Positions 1-9,349 of a stretch of 64,000 nt of DNA are shown here, in pieces. A program made the position numbers and the translations under genes. This stretch comes from Methylocystis sp. IM3. GTDB lineage: Bacteria; Pseudomonadota; Alphaproteobacteria; Rhizobiales; Beijerinckiaceae. The stretch lies in the NCBI RefSeq assembly GCF_038070105.1, contig NZ_JBBPBZ010000002.1, positions 2,772,501-2,836,500 on the forward strand. Reading direction: 5' to 3'. The notes below the pieces were generated by a model. The model worked only from the letters and a program-made list of their open reading frames with translations. It had not been told where the DNA came from and did no database searches. Within the stretch, counting starts at the first letter, position 1. The number at the start of each line of letters is the position of its first letter.

Positions 1-1
1 C

Positions 2-1954
2 CGCCATACGGCGGACGATCGGCGCCGGGTTTCGGCGCGCTGGCTCTCGGGGACCGTTCTGACGGGCTTTTCAGGGGCCCTTCTGATCAGCGCCGCCGCT
101 TATACCGCGCTCGACCAGCAGACGCGTTTTGCCGAAGCCCCCACGCGCGCCCAGCCTGCCCGGCAGGCCGAAACGGACGGCAATGTCGTCAATCCGAAAA
201 AAGGCGATCGCATCATGCGTGCGGTCGACGTGGTCGCCGCAAAACAGACCTTTCGCGCCGCGACGACCTCCAAATCGGGCGAGAAGGAAGTGGTGCGCAC
301 GCGCGCTTTTACACATGTCGCGGCGACTCTGACCCTCTCTCCGACGAGCTTCGCCGGCGAAGTGCCCGCGTATAACCCGCTGAAGCTCGTAAGCGACGCG
401 CGCGCGCCAGACAGCAACGGGGATGCAGACGTGGCGCTGGACGAGGCGGAGGTCTCTTTCGTGACGAAGGACCTCGCGTCCGTCGACTTAGAGGCCCAAA
501 GTGCGAAGCTGTCCTTCGACGAGGCGCAGGCGCAGGTGCTCGAGCAGGTGAAGAGCACTCTCGCCGCCGGCCCGAAGGCTCTCCCCCTGCCCGGCCAGTT
601 GCTGCTCTCGCGCACGAGCCGCGCGGCGGGCATCGATCCGCAGGCGCTCGCCTACGCCACGCCGGGAGCCTCGCTGACTGCGCCCTTTTCCTCGATCGAA
701 GTGCGCATGGTGCCGGAGAATGTGACGATCGCGCCGCGCGATACGCCGCAACCCACGCAAATGGAAGAAAAGCTCGCCGTCGTGCGCCACGGCGAGGAGC
801 TTGCCGACATTCTTGCGGCGAATGGCGTGCCGAAGGCGAGAATCGCAGCTGTTGTCGCGGCCTACAGGGGCAAACGGGATCCTGTTCGGGAGGGCCAGCG
901 CGTCAAGCTGCTGTTTGCGGATTTCGATGGTTCGGGCAAAAACATGCAGCTTGCCCGCCTGTCGGTTTACAACGACGATGAAATTGAATCGATCGTCGCC
1001 GCGACCGACAAGGGCGCCTTCGTGCAGACCCCGACTACGCCCACAGCCATCGCAAAGCGCGGGGCTCCCAAGCGCAATTCGCCCGTTCTCGACGAGTTCG
1101 GCGACATAGAGGAAGATCCCGGCGCGATGCGCCTCTACGATTCTCTCTACGAGACCGCGCTAAAACAGCAAATCCCCAAGCCCATCATCAATGAGCTCGT
1201 GCGGGTCTTCGCCAATGACGTCGATCTGCAGCGCGCCGTCTCCGGCGGCGACTCGCTCGATATTTTCTACGACGAGCCGGAAGACGGCTCGGGCCCCACG
1301 CGCGACTCTCTGCTTTTCGCCTCGCTCAATACGCGCGACGAAACCTATCGTTATTACCGCTTCCAGACGACGGACGACGGGCTTGTCGATTATTATGACG
1401 AGAACGGCCGTTCGAGCCGGAAATTCCTGGTGCGCAAGCCGATCTCCATTGGCGAGACGCGCTCGGGCTTCGGGATGCGCCGCCACCCGATCCTGGGCTA
1501 TTACAAGATGCACACCGGCGTCGACTGGGCGGCGCCGATCGGCACCCCGATTCTGGCGGCCGGCAATGGCACAGTCATCAAGGCGCAGTGGGACTCGGGC
1601 TATGGGCGGCGCGTGGAGATCCAGCACGCCAACGGCTACATTACCACTTATAATCATATGTCCGGTTTCGCGCGCGGCATCACGGAGGGCGTGCGGGTCA
1701 AGCAGGGGCAGGTTGTCGGCTTCCTCGGCTCAACGGGCCTCTCGACCGGTCCGCATCTCCACTATGAGGTCATGGTCAACGGCCATTTCGTCGACCCCAT
1801 GCGCGTGAAACTCGCGCGCACGCGCGAGATCGAAGGCCGCATGCTGGCGGAATTCAAGAGAGAGCGCGACCGCATCGATTCGCTGATGGCCAAGGCGCCC
1901 AACAGCAACAAGGTCGCCTCGCGCGGCGGCGCGAATCCGACGGCGAGCCGTTAG
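2..1954 (+). CDS. M23 (LytM-type) metallopeptidase, 5' end outside window
   Basis: Periplasmic or membrane-anchored zinc peptidase that would cut peptidoglycan cross-bridges. The reading frame is open from base 2, so the start lies upstream of the window; an internal ATG at 215 is not the likely start because bases 2-214 encode a plausible basic N-terminus followed by one membrane segment (WLSGTVLTGFSGALLIS). The C-terminal third carries the M23 domain: GFGMRRHPILG, then the HTGVD zinc motif (His and Asp ligands) and the HLHYE motif (HxH). The middle part resembles the LysM/OapA-like region of alphaproteobacterial M23 proteins (HGEELADILAANGVP). The family assignment is secure; the exact substrate is not. 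It is transcribed convergently with the acyltransferase that follows. Confidence 0.9.
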   Translation, partial: RHTADDRRRVSARWLSGTVLTGFSGALLISAAAYTALDQQTRFAEAPTRAQPARQAETDGNVVNPKKGDRIMRAVDVVAAKQTFRAATTSKSGEKEVVRTRAFTHVAATLTLSPTSFAGEVPAYNPLKLVSDARAPDSNGDADVALDEAEVSFVTKDLASVDLEAQSAKLSFDEAQAQVLEQVKSTLAAGPKALPLPGQLLLSRTSRAAGIDPQALAYATPGASLTAPFSSIEVRMVPENVTIAPRDTPQPTQMEEKLAVVRHGEELADILAANGVPKARIAAVVAAYRGKRDPVREGQRVKLLFADFDGSGKNMQLARLSVYNDDEIESIVAATDKGAFVQTPTTPTAIAKRGAPKRNSPVLDEFGDIEEDPGAMRLYDSLYETALKQQIPKPIINELVRVFANDVDLQRAVSGGDSLDIFYDEPEDGSGPTRDSLLFASLNTRDETYRYYRFQTTDDGLVDYYDENGRSSRKFLVRKPISIGETRSGFGMRRHPILGYYKMHTGVDWAAPIGTPILAAGNGTVIKAQWDSGYGRRVEIQHANGYITTYNHMSGFARGITEGVRVKQGQVVGFLGSTGLSTGPHLHYEVMVNGHFVDPMRVKLARTREIEGRMLAEFKRERDRIDSLMAKAPNSNKVASRGGANPTASR

Positions 1955-1973
1955 CGTCAACCATGCAATGCGG

Positions 1974-3068
1974 TCATGCGAAGCGACGAGCGATTCGCTT
2001 GCCGTAGTCGCGCGCCGGCGCTTCGATCAGCCTGTATGTCACCGCCGCGCCCGACAGAACGGCCGCAAGAACAACGACAAAAAGGAGATCGCCGATCCAG
2101 GGCGAGGCGACCTCGAGCGTGAACCGGCCCATCGGATGCCCAGACTGGTGGATCAGGCGCTTGATCGCCCCCGTGGCCAGGTAAAAGGCCGTCATGTGGA
2201 TCATGTAGACGGAGAAGGAGATTTTGCCCAGGAACTGGGCGGGCGCGCTCGACAGGAGCTGTGCGGCGAGGCCCCGCCCGCTACGAAGCCCGACCACCAT
2301 TGCGACGAAAAGCGGGATGGCGAGGATGATCGACGCGCCATCGGCGAAAGTCATGACCATGATGGCCAGCGCCCCTGAAACCGTCGCCGCAACCGGCAGA
2401 AACGGCCAATCGCCCGGCTCGTAAAGCCAGATGGCGACCCCGAGCGTGAAGCCCGCAAGACACCTCACCAGTCCCCAGCCGAAATTCACGTCGAGCGACT
2501 GCTTAATCGCGGCGAGAGCGACAAGCGCGCCGCTCGCCAGGCAAATCGCCAGGAGTGCGTTTCTGCCTGGACGCATGTCGCCGTGGGTGGCGACGACGGC
2601 GAAGAACGCATAGGCGACGCATTCAGCGCCAATGCTCCACGCCGGCGGATTCCAGCCCAGCTCTCGCACCAGTCCAAGCCCTTGCAGCATCAGCAGATTG
2701 ACGACCAGCAATCCGGGCGTGAAGGCGCCCGTGAACGGCGCCGAGTCGGAAAGGCCCTGTGCGCGAAGCGCCCATTTGACGAGCTCCAGCGCGAAGACCG
2801 CCATGAGCACAGCGAAGTGCAATGGATAGAGGCGGAAAAAGCGCCGTACTGCAAATTCGCGGATCGACTGCGGGGTTCGGAGCCGGTCGCCATAATTGGC
2901 GGCGATGACGAAGCCCGACATGATGAAAAAAACGTCGACGGCGAGATATCCGTTGCGCACCAGCCTCGTATCGACGAAATGCGTCGCCCAGGGCACATGA
3001 TAGAACACGATGAACAAGGCCGCGACGCCGCGCAGACCGTCCAGCGCGGGGTAATGTTTCGAAGCCAA
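1974..3068 (-). CDS. Acyltransferase 3 family membrane protein
   Basis: Multi-pass inner-membrane acyltransferase of the OafA/YrhL type, which usually O-acetylates lipopolysaccharide, exopolysaccharide or glycans. The N-terminus has the family signature: YPALDGLRGVAALFIVFYH with the conserved His, then GYLAVDVFFIMSGFVI with the R/D/F-rich loop. About ten hydrophobic segments follow. The frame is open up to 3242, but the best start is a TTG at 3068: a GGAGG ribosome-binding site sits five bases before it and this gives 364 residues, the normal family length, beginning just before the conserved domain. The acceptor molecule cannot be told from sequence, since no polysaccharide genes lie nearby. 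Confidence 0.85.
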   Translation of the reverse strand: MASKHYPALDGLRGVAALFIVFYHVPWATHFVDTRLVRNGYLAVDVFFIMSGFVIAANYGDRLRTPQSIREFAVRRFFRLYPLHFAVLMAVFALELVKWALRAQGLSDSAPFTGAFTPGLLVVNLLMLQGLGLVRELGWNPPAWSIGAECVAYAFFAVVATHGDMRPGRNALLAICLASGALVALAAIKQSLDVNFGWGLVRCLAGFTLGVAIWLYEPGDWPFLPVAATVSGALAIMVMTFADGASIILAIPLFVAMVVGLRSGRGLAAQLLSSAPAQFLGKISFSVYMIHMTAFYLATGAIKRLIHQSGHPMGRFTLEVASPWIGDLLFVVVLAAVLSGAAVTYRLIEAPARDYGKRIARRFA

Positions 3069-3198
3069 TAGAACCTCCACGATCGCGAAAATCGTGGCAT
3101 TCTGAACCTCGGCTCCTAACGTAACCTTAGCCTTTTGTGACCGCCGAAAAGCGCATGGCCCAAGGGGAAGGAGCGAAGGAGCGAAGGAGCGGCGTTCC

Positions 3199-4089
3199 TT
3201 ACGCGCCCTGGAATCCAGCTTGGCGCCGCACGGCCTCCGCACTCATCCCTGCCTCGCGCAAGGCGCGCAGCGTCGCCGAACCACGGCTTTTCGCAAGTTT
3301 CTCGCCGCCCTCGTCGCGGATCAGATCATGATGCCTGTAGCGGGGTTCAGGCAGGTCGAGCAGACGCTGCAACAGGCGGTGCAGGCTCGTGGCGAAGAAG
3401 AGATCGCGCCCGCGCACGATATTGGTCACCCCCTGCAAAGCGTCGTCGACCACGACGGCGATGTGGTAGCTCGCGGGCGTATCCTTGCGGGCCAGCACCA
3501 CGTCGCCCCATTGCGCAGGATCGCAGGGAATCGCCGCGAAATCCTCATCCCGGAGAGAGTGCGGCTCGAGGCCTGGCGCCTCATGCTCCCGCCAGCTCAG
3601 CCCGCGCCCAGCCAGGGCCGCAGCCTTTTGCATGTCGAGGCGCAGTGCGACGCCCCCCTGCGCGAGAATTTCCCGCGCGGGCGGGTGCGGCTTGGCGCGG
3701 CAGGTTCCGGGGTAGAGCGGCGCGCCGTCGGGATCGCGCGGCCAGCCGGGATGCGCGCCCGCGACATGCGCAATGTCCGATCGCTTGCAGTCACAGGCAT
3801 AGAGCAGCCCCATGGCGTCGAGCCGCCCGAGGGCGCGCGCGTAATCGTCGAAGTGCTCCGACTGGCGGCGCACCGGCTCCTCCCATTCGAGACCGAGCCA
3901 GGCGAGATCTTCATGGATCGCGACCTCGAATTCCCTGCGGGCGCGGCCCCTGTCGATGTCTTCGATGCGCAGCAGGAAGCGCCCGCCGCTTTTGCGGGCG
4001 AGCGTGAAATTCAGCAGCGCGGAATAAGCGTGGCCGAGATGCAGAAATCCGTTCGGCGACGGCGCAAAGCGGAAGACCGGGAAGGTCAT
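3199..4089 (-). CDS. gluQ: Glutamyl-Q tRNA(Asp) synthetase
   Basis: Charges queuosine at position 34 of tRNA-Asp with glutamate; a truncated glutamyl-tRNA synthetase paralogue. The protein is 296 residues and holds only the catalytic core, with no anticodon-binding domain. The class I signature is visible near residue 10 (FRFAPSPNGFLHLGH) and a KMSKS-like element (GEKLAKS) lies near residue 265. The zinc site appears as CDCKR with a second YPGTCR segment, as is usual for this family. It lies downstream of cmk in the same orientation with a 92-base gap. Confidence 0.93.
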   Translation of the reverse strand: MTFPVFRFAPSPNGFLHLGHAYSALLNFTLARKSGGRFLLRIEDIDRGRARREFEVAIHEDLAWLGLEWEEPVRRQSEHFDDYARALGRLDAMGLLYACDCKRSDIAHVAGAHPGWPRDPDGAPLYPGTCRAKPHPPAREILAQGGVALRLDMQKAAALAGRGLSWREHEAPGLEPHSLRDEDFAAIPCDPAQWGDVVLARKDTPASYHIAVVVDDALQGVTNIVRGRDLFFATSLHRLLQRLLDLPEPRYRHHDLIRDEGGEKLAKSRGSATLRALREAGMSAEAVRRQAGFQGA

Positions 4090-4181
4090 GCGCGACCCCT
4101 GATCAGATTTGTCCCTCTGGCCGCTGGCGGGCAGAGGGAGGCGGGACGACGCAGCCGAGCGTTCGGCGGCGTGGTCCCGAG

Positions 4182-4814
4182 CTATTCTTTTCGGCCTCGT
4201 TCCGAGATCGAAAGCGCCGCCGCGAAGGCCTGCTCCCGGTCGAGTTCGCTCGTGTCGAGCAACACCGCGTCGGCGGCGGGCTTCAGGGGCGCGGCGCTGC
4301 GTTCGCTGTCGCGGGCGTCGCGTTTCCTGACATCCTCGAGGATGGCGGCGTAATCGACGTCTTCGCCGCGCGAGGCAAGCTCCAGCGCGCGCCGCTGGGC
4401 GCGGGTTTCAGGGGTGGCGGTGACGAAAATCTTCACGGCGGCGCCAGGGCAGATGACCGTGCCGATGTCGCGGCCGTCGAGAACGGCGCCCTCGGGCCTT
4501 GCGGCGAAATTGCGTTGCAGGTCGATCAGCGCCGCCCGCACCGCCGGCATGGCGCCCATGAGCGAGGCCGCCTCGCCCATCTCGCGGCCGCGCAGACGCG
4601 CCTCGTCAAAATCGGTCAGCGACAGACCACGCGCCGCCTCGACCGCCGCGTCCACGTCATCGAGCGGCAGGCCCTCGTCCATCAGGGCGCAGGCGGTCGC
4701 GCGATAAAGCAGCCCCGTGTCGAGATGCGGCAGCCCGTAATGCTGTGCAAGGCGGCGGGCGAGCGTGCCCTTGCCGGAGGCCGCCGGTCCGTCGATGGCG
4801 ATGACGAAGCTCAC
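4182..4814 (-). CDS. cmk: Cytidylate kinase
   Basis: Phosphorylates CMP and dCMP to the diphosphates in the cytoplasm. The 210-residue protein has the P-loop GPAASGKGT near residue 9, the LDTGLLYRA substrate segment, and the DGRDIGTV motif characteristic of bacterial CMP kinases. Its ATG overlaps the aroA stop by four bases (ATGA), so the two are translationally coupled. The aroA-cmk pairing is a standard alphaproteobacterial arrangement; rpsA, which often follows, is absent here. Confidence 0.95.
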   Translation of the reverse strand: MSFVIAIDGPAASGKGTLARRLAQHYGLPHLDTGLLYRATACALMDEGLPLDDVDAAVEAARGLSLTDFDEARLRGREMGEAASLMGAMPAVRAALIDLQRNFAARPEGAVLDGRDIGTVICPGAAVKIFVTATPETRAQRRALELASRGEDVDYAAILEDVRKRDARDSERSAAPLKPAADAVLLDTSELDREQAFAAALSISERGRKE

Positions 4815-6148
4815 GAAAAGCGCGCTCCGAGACCCTCCATCAGCGGCCGGAAGGAGGGGAAGCTCGTGGCGATCATCGTCTCGTCGTCGACCGTCACCTT
4901 GTCCCGCGCCGCGAGGCCCATGATAAGGAAGCTCATGGCGATGCGATGGTCGAGATGGGTCTCGACCACGCCCCCGCCCCGGACTGGCCCGCCGCGCACA
5001 ATGAGGTCATCGCCCTCGATCGCGCAGTCGACGCCATTGGCCGCGAGCCCCGCCGCGATGGCGGCGAGACGATCCGACTCCTTCACCCGCAACTCGGAAA
5101 GACCGCGCATGCGCGTTTCGCCGCTCGCGAAAGAGGCGGCGACAGCCAGAATGGGGTATTCGTCGATCATCGAGGGCGCGCGCTCGGCGGGAACGTCGAC
5201 GCCCTCGAGCGCGGAAAAGCGCGCCCGCACGTCGGCGACCTCCTCGCCCCCTTCCTCGCGCCTGTTGTCGAGCGAAATATCGGCGCCCATCTCGATGAGC
5301 GTCGTCAAAAGGCCGCTCCTCAGCGGATTGGTCATCACCCCCTCGACCACGATGTCGGAGCCCGGCGTGATCAGCGCCGCGACCAGCGGAAAGGCGGCGG
5401 AGGACGGATCGGCCGGCACGCGCACGGGGCGCGCGATCAGTTCGGGGCGGCCCTGGAGCGTGATCTTGCGGCCATGGGCGCCATGAGGTTCGCTCCTCAC
5501 GCTCGCGCCGAAATGCGCAAGCATTTTTTCGGTATGGTCGCGCGAGGCCTCGGCCTCGATGACCACGGTGCGCCCCGGCGAGTTGAGGCCGCAGAGCAGC
5601 ACGGCCGATTTGATCTGCGCAGATGCGACGGGCGTCTTGTATTCGACCGGCAGCGGCTCGGCCGAGCCCTGAAGCACGAGCGGCAGCCGGCCGCCCTCGG
5701 CCTGTTCGAGCACCTGGGCGCCCTGAAGCGCCAGCGGATCGAGAATGCGCTTCATCGGGCGCTTGCGCAGCGAGGCGTCGCCATCGAAGCGCGCGACGAT
5801 CGGGTGTCCGGCGACGACGCCCATCATCAGCCGCGATCCGGTGCCGGCGTTCCCGAAATCGAGCGTCTCCACGGGCTGGAGCAGCGAGCCGAGCCCCGCC
5901 CCCCAGACGCTCCAGCTCCCTGGTCCATGGCGCACGACCCGGGCGCCGAGCTGGCGCGCGGCCTGCGCCGTGCGCAGAACGTCCTCGCCTTCCAGAAGGC
6001 CGTCGATCCGGGTCTCGCCCACGGCCAGGAGCCCGAAGATCATGGCGCGATGCGAGACGGATTTGTCGCCCGGCGGACGCACGCGGCCCGTCAGCGGGCC
6101 GGAGGCGGCGGCGCTCAGCGGCGCGGCGGGAACATGGGAGGCGTCCAA
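4811..6148 (-). CDS. aroA: 3-phosphoshikimate 1-carboxyvinyltransferase (EPSP synthase)
   Basis: Sixth step of the shikimate pathway: joins phosphoenolpyruvate to shikimate 3-phosphate. Motifs present: [11 protein letters not shown] near the N-terminus, [11 protein letters not shown] (phosphoenolpyruvate-binding loop) and LRVKESDRL near the C-terminus. The layout resembles the class II enzymes of Agrobacterium and relatives. The frame stays open to 6439, but that extension reads through a tRNA remnant and into the integrated element. I place the start at a TTG at 6148, giving 445 residues; no ATG or GTG fits better. The left attachment site of the element is only about 100 bases upstream, so integration has replaced the original upstream DNA of aroA, including an adjoining tRNA-Gly. 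Confidence 0.9.
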   Translation of the reverse strand: MDASHVPAAPLSAAASGPLTGRVRPPGDKSVSHRAMIFGLLAVGETRIDGLLEGEDVLRTAQAARQLGARVVRHGPGSWSVWGAGLGSLLQPVETLDFGNAGTGSRLMMGVVAGHPIVARFDGDASLRKRPMKRILDPLALQGAQVLEQAEGGRLPLVLQGSAEPLPVEYKTPVASAQIKSAVLLCGLNSPGRTVVIEAEASRDHTEKMLAHFGASVRSEPHGAHGRKITLQGRPELIARPVRVPADPSSAAFPLVAALITPGSDIVVEGVMTNPLRSGLLTTLIEMGADISLDNRREEGGEEVADVRARFSALEGVDVPAERAPSMIDEYPILAVAASFASGETRMRGLSELRVKESDRLAAIAAGLAANGVDCAIEGDDLIVRGGPVRGGGVVETHLDHRIAMSFLIMGLAARDKVTVDDETMIATSFPSFRPLMEGLGARFS

Positions 6149-6223
6149 AATGCAGGCCCTTGGCAAGCAGCGCGCCGTCGCGGCCGCCGCTACGGCGCCG
6201 CGGCCAGCGCGCGGGAATTTTTC

Positions 6224-6301
6224 TGGAGCGGGCGAAGGGAATCGAACCCTCGACATACAGCTTGGGAAGCTCGCCGAGGCCACTGATCTACAACGCTCGC
6301 G
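6224..6301 (-). pseudogene. tRNA-Gly remnant at left end of integrated element
   Basis: Bases 6224-6271 match the 3' half of the intact tRNA-Gly(CCC) at 16840-16914, from the anticodon arm to CCA. Only two positions differ, and they are the two partners of one T-stem base pair, so pairing is kept. Beyond the 21-bp identical core the 5' half is degenerate: 6280-6291 still matches the D-arm region at 11 of 12 positions, but spacing and the anticodon stem are lost. It cannot fold as a full tRNA. It marks the left end of the element. Confidence 0.75.
6251..6271. other. Left attachment site core (attL)
   Basis: A 21-bp segment identical to 16867-16887, covering the anticodon arm and variable region of tRNA-Gly(CCC). 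Tyrosine integrases commonly recombine at this part of a tRNA gene. The host aroA gene lies on the outer side and the element's first gene begins about 60 bases inside. Confidence 0.8.
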
Positions 6302-6329
6302 TTCCTCTTCGTGGATAAAGGAAAGAGGA

Positions 6330-6695
6330 ATGCCCTGCAAGATCATGGACGCCGCAATTCCGTCAAAGTCGGAAAGCCCACCACGCGATAAAGAAAATGC
6401 CGCCCCGCTTGAGCAACGGGACGGCAAAGAAAAGGTCATTCAGAGCACCCAAAACTACCAAAGGGCGCAGCAATTCGCAAGCGCGCCTGGCCATTTCGAC
6501 GCCCTCCGTCGCGAGCTGATTATCGAATGCGGCGAGCTGATCGCTTCGCTCGGCCTCTCGCTGGCCGAGGCCGCCTGGCGCGGCGATGATCGGCTCACCG
6601 AGGCGCATCTGCGCCAGCTTATCGCAGCGACGCGCGCCGCTTGTGCGACGTTCCGCGAAATCGTCCCTGGAGACGGCAATGGGGGCGCGCGATGA
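6330..6695 (+). CDS. Hypothetical protein, first gene of element replication operon
   Basis: A 121-residue protein that I do not recognise. The chosen ATG follows an AAAGGAAAGAGGA ribosome-binding site; the frame is open further upstream but only as a shadow over aroA and the tRNA remnant. The N-terminal 40 residues are polar and charged; the rest looks helical ([28 protein letters not shown]). Its stop overlaps the next start by the ATGA arrangement. Only about 60 bases separate it from attL and no promoter is evident there. Confidence 0.6.
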   Translation: MPCKIMDAAIPSKSESPPRDKENAAPLEQRDGKEKVIQSTQNYQRAQQFASAPGHFDALRRELIIECGELIASLGLSLAEAAWRGDDRLTEAHLRQLIAATRAACATFREIVPGDGNGGAR

Positions 6696-6892
6696 GTTGG
6701 CTCGACTCTTTCATAGCATCCATGTCCGCCCATCATACGCCGCTGAACGTCGCCGCTAAGAAGGCGGGCGTCGATCGGGGCGCGCCAGAACGCGCCCTTC
6801 GTCGCCAGGGGATCAAAGGCAAGAATTCCCTCCCCTCTGCCTCCGTCGGCGGAACGCTTCGCCGCTCCTCCAACGGAGGGGCGCGCAGATGA
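6692..6892 (+). CDS. Small basic hypothetical protein (possible DNA-binding)
   Basis: A 66-residue basic protein coupled to its neighbours at both ends by ATGA overlaps, which supports it being real. Residues 16-40 (PLNVAAKKAGVDRGAPERALRRQ) have the look of a helix-turn-helix, with a basic tail ending GGARR. No family can be named. Its place directly before the primase suggests a replication accessory or regulator. Confidence 0.55.
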   Translation: MSWLDSFIASMSAHHTPLNVAAKKAGVDRGAPERALRRQGIKGKNSLPSASVGGTLRRSSNGGARR

Positions 6893-8493
6893 GAAAAGAC
6901 GAGATTCCCGGCGTCATCGCAGGCGCGAAACTGATCATTTTCCCTGGGCAAAAGGGACATGGAGGGCCGCCGCCGGTCGATCCACCGAAGGATGGAGGCG
7001 ACTTGAATCGCCGCCTCGCGACGTTCGCTCGGACCGACCTGGGTAATTCGGAGCGGTTCCAGGAACGGTTTCGAGGACAACTTTTGCATTGCCAGGCGCT
7101 CGGGTGGCTTGCGTGGGACGGAAGGCGCTGGTCCAGTTCGCTCGGCCTCGAACGCGTCGAAGAGGCTGAACAGGAAACTGTGCGAGCAATTCGGCTCGAG
7201 GCGGACGCCATTGAGGGGACGCGCGACGATTATGAGATTGAAGACGCCAAGGGAAAGAAAGTTCTGCTCTCGGAGGCTCTGCGAAAGCATGGCCGTGCTT
7301 CTGAGGCGAGGTCGCGTGTGCGCGCGATTTCTGATCTAGCATCCTGCCGGATGAGCGCGCAGGTTTCGGAATTCGACCGCGACCCCATGCGATTCAACGT
7401 TGAAAACGGGACACTCGTTTTCAGGCGGGGAGACGAAGGCGTTTGTGTCGATCTACTGCCGCACAATCCAGCCGATATGATCACAAAGGTTGCCCCTGTT
7501 GTTTTTGATCCCGAGGCGCGCTGCGACGCATTCAACCGTTTCTTGGAAGAGGTCCAGCCAGAAGAGACTATGCGGCGATTCTTGGCGCAGTGGTGTGGTT
7601 ACTCACTGACTGGCAACACATCTGAGCAAAAGCTCTGTTTCTTCTATGGTAAGGGCAATAACGGAAAGTCCGTCTTTGTCGAAACGTTCAGATATATTGC
7701 CGGTGACTATGGCGACGAGCTCCCGATCGAAAGCTTTCTCGACGCCGGCCGCGCGCGGATTGGCGGCCAGGCGACGCCCGATCTGGCCGAGCTCCCGGGC
7801 GTTCGGTGCCTGACCACGACGGAGTCGGAAAAAGGCGCAAAGCTTGCGGAGGCGCTGGTCAAGCAGATTACGGGAGGCGACCGCGTTAAAGCGCGTCACC
7901 TCAACCGCGACTATTTTTCCTTTATGCCGCAGCTCAAATTGACCGCGATGGGCAATTATCGGCCTGAGGTTAGAGGAACGGACGAAGGAATCTGGCGGCG
8001 CATCATCCTCGTGCCGTGGGGCGTCACGATCCCGAAAGAGCGGCGCGACCTCAGCCTCTCCGAGAAGCTGCGCGCCGAGGCCTCTGGCATTCTCAATCTT
8101 TTCCTCGCCGGGCTGAAGGATTGGCTTGAGAAGGGCCTCCTCGTGCCCCAGAGCGCGCTGGACGCGACGGCGCAGTATCGAGAGGACAGTGATCCGCTCG
8201 GGCGCTTCCTTGCTGCGTGCACCGAGCCAGCCATCGGGGAGCGCGTGGCCTCGACAGACATGCACCATCTCTATTGTGTGTGGGCCAAGGCAAACGGTGA
8301 GCGCGCCTGGACGCCTACGGGGTTTGGAAAGGCAATGCGCGATCGGGGTATACCCAACGCGAAGAGCTCAGTCGTCTACTGGGTCGATGTAAGGCTCACG
8401 AAGTGTGCCAGCGACTTCCAAGATCACCAGGCCGATACCCCGCCGGCAGACGAAAGTAGCTATGGCGCGACCTATGGCCGCGACGATGACTAA
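6889..8493 (+). CDS. Phage/plasmid primase-helicase, P4/D5 family
   Basis: Replication initiator-helicase of the element. The 534-residue protein has a D5-N-like middle region (QWCGYSLTGNTSEQKLCFFYGKG) leading into an SF3 helicase: Walker A GKGNNGKS near residue 256, a Walker B-like RCLTTTE near residue 306, and the motif C/arginine-finger stretch AMGNYRPEVRGTDEGIWRR near residue 355. The N-terminal 100 residues are short for the family and show no obvious Toprim or primpol domain, so priming activity is uncertain. It is the last gene of a three-gene coupled operon and is followed at once by the repeat-rich candidate origin, a typical arrangement for P4-like proteins, which bind repeats near their own gene. 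Confidence 0.88.
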   Translation: MRKDEIPGVIAGAKLIIFPGQKGHGGPPPVDPPKDGGDLNRRLATFARTDLGNSERFQERFRGQLLHCQALGWLAWDGRRWSSSLGLERVEEAEQETVRAIRLEADAIEGTRDDYEIEDAKGKKVLLSEALRKHGRASEARSRVRAISDLASCRMSAQVSEFDRDPMRFNVENGTLVFRRGDEGVCVDLLPHNPADMITKVAPVVFDPEARCDAFNRFLEEVQPEETMRRFLAQWCGYSLTGNTSEQKLCFFYGKGNNGKSVFVETFRYIAGDYGDELPIESFLDAGRARIGGQATPDLAELPGVRCLTTTESEKGAKLAEALVKQITGGDRVKARHLNRDYFSFMPQLKLTAMGNYRPEVRGTDEGIWRRIILVPWGVTIPKERRDLSLSEKLRAEASGILNLFLAGLKDWLEKGLLVPQSALDATAQYREDSDPLGRFLAACTEPAIGERVASTDMHHLYCVWAKANGERAWTPTGFGKAMRDRGIPNAKSSVVYWVDVRLTKCASDFQDHQADTPPADESSYGATYGRDDD

Positions 8494-8510
8494 GCTTAAC
8501 AGTAATCAAC

Positions 8511-8808
8511 GGGAGGGTTTTTAGCTTTCACGGGAGGGTTTAGGGAGGGTTGCGGGATGGTTAAGTGCTTGATTTTATGGAAAATGGGAGGGTTGGGAGG
8601 GTTTTTGCGCGCTGCCTCGCACATGTGCGTGCGCGTGTGCGCGCATATGAACATTCATAGGTAAAAACCCTCCCAACCCTCCCAAAGCCTTTAAGAACAA
8701 CAATTAAACCCTCCCAATGTGAACTAACAACCCTCCCAACCCTCCCAAGTAGTTTTAAATCAACTAGATACTAGCAAAGACGTTACTTGTTATAATATCA
8801 ACCCTCCC
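8511..8808. repeat. Opposed GGGAGGGTT iterons, candidate origin of replication
   Basis: Five exact GGGAGGGTT copies lie on the + strand (8511, 8532, 8543, 8586, 8595) with one variant at 8554. Six exact copies lie on the opposite strand (8666, 8675, 8707, 8729, 8738, 8800). The two arms face each other across a 60-base centre that contains the perfect palindrome CGCACATGTGCG and alternating GC/TG tracts. Spacing within arms is irregular and the right arm is AT-rich. Three places have two copies back to back (8586, 8666, 8729), each forming a four-run G-quadruplex pattern. Position directly after the primase-helicase gene supports an origin where that protein binds. Confidence 0.7.
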
Positions 8809-8994
8809 AAGGTAAATAAAATCAGTGCATTAGATGATGATATGGGATGAGGGACGATATCTAGAGAAAACGCACAGCCGGGCGGGCCGGTAGATGAGGC
8901 CTATACAAGGCGCGGGTCCTTCCCACGCCTGGCTGAGAGGGGAAGTTCAAGCCCTGGGGGTCCACACGAAAGAGGAATTTTTTTTAGGGTTGTA

Positions 8995-9062
8995 GATGGT
9001 TATGGTTGTGGATGGTTATGGTTGCGGATGGTTATGGTTGTGGATGGTTATGGTTGCGGATG
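8995..9062. repeat. 16-bp tandem repeat, four copies
   Basis: Four head-to-tail copies of GATGGTTATGGTTGYG, with the Y alternating T, C, T, C, plus a partial fifth copy. The strict alternation means the real unit may be 32 bases, duplicated once. It lies about 190 bases beyond the last iteron and could be part of the origin or a partition-type site. Confidence 0.75.
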
Positions 9063-9349
9063 TATCGCGAACCCGAAGATCGCGAACCCTGGTGAAATTC
9101 ATGATTTCGCCCCCGCCCCCGGGGCTCCGCCTCTTCCGTGTTGCTAAGCGGCGAGAGGGACCCGCGAGGCAGGAGCAAAGCTCCTGATCGACCGCGCAAC
9201 TTGCCCTATCTCACCACCTCGCCGCCAATTTGCGAGGGAGCGAGGGACGTCGATTTTCCACGATGCGGCCGCCCGCTAGAAGAACGCCAAGGCTGCGCTC
9301 GCCGTGAAAAGTTCGAGGCCTCTGAGCGGGCTCGTGGATAATTTCTAAG

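Larger units (their letters stand above)
8494..9349. other. 856-base noncoding stretch of the element
   Basis: No convincing gene. The first third is the opposed iteron array; 8995-9062 is a 16-base tandem repeat; between them lies mixed sequence. Short open frames at 8996 and 9138 look like chance, since the first is produced by the tandem repeat itself. The stretch from 9070 to 9340 shows nothing I can assign. Confidence 0.6.

Noticed and set aside
8511-8808. CRISPR array
   Set aside because: The repeat is only nine bases, occurs in both orientations and has irregular spacing; no cas genes are present.
8996-9187. 63-residue frame starting MVMVVDGYGCGW
   Set aside because: It is produced by the 16-bp tandem repeat and has no ribosome-binding site or sensible continuation.
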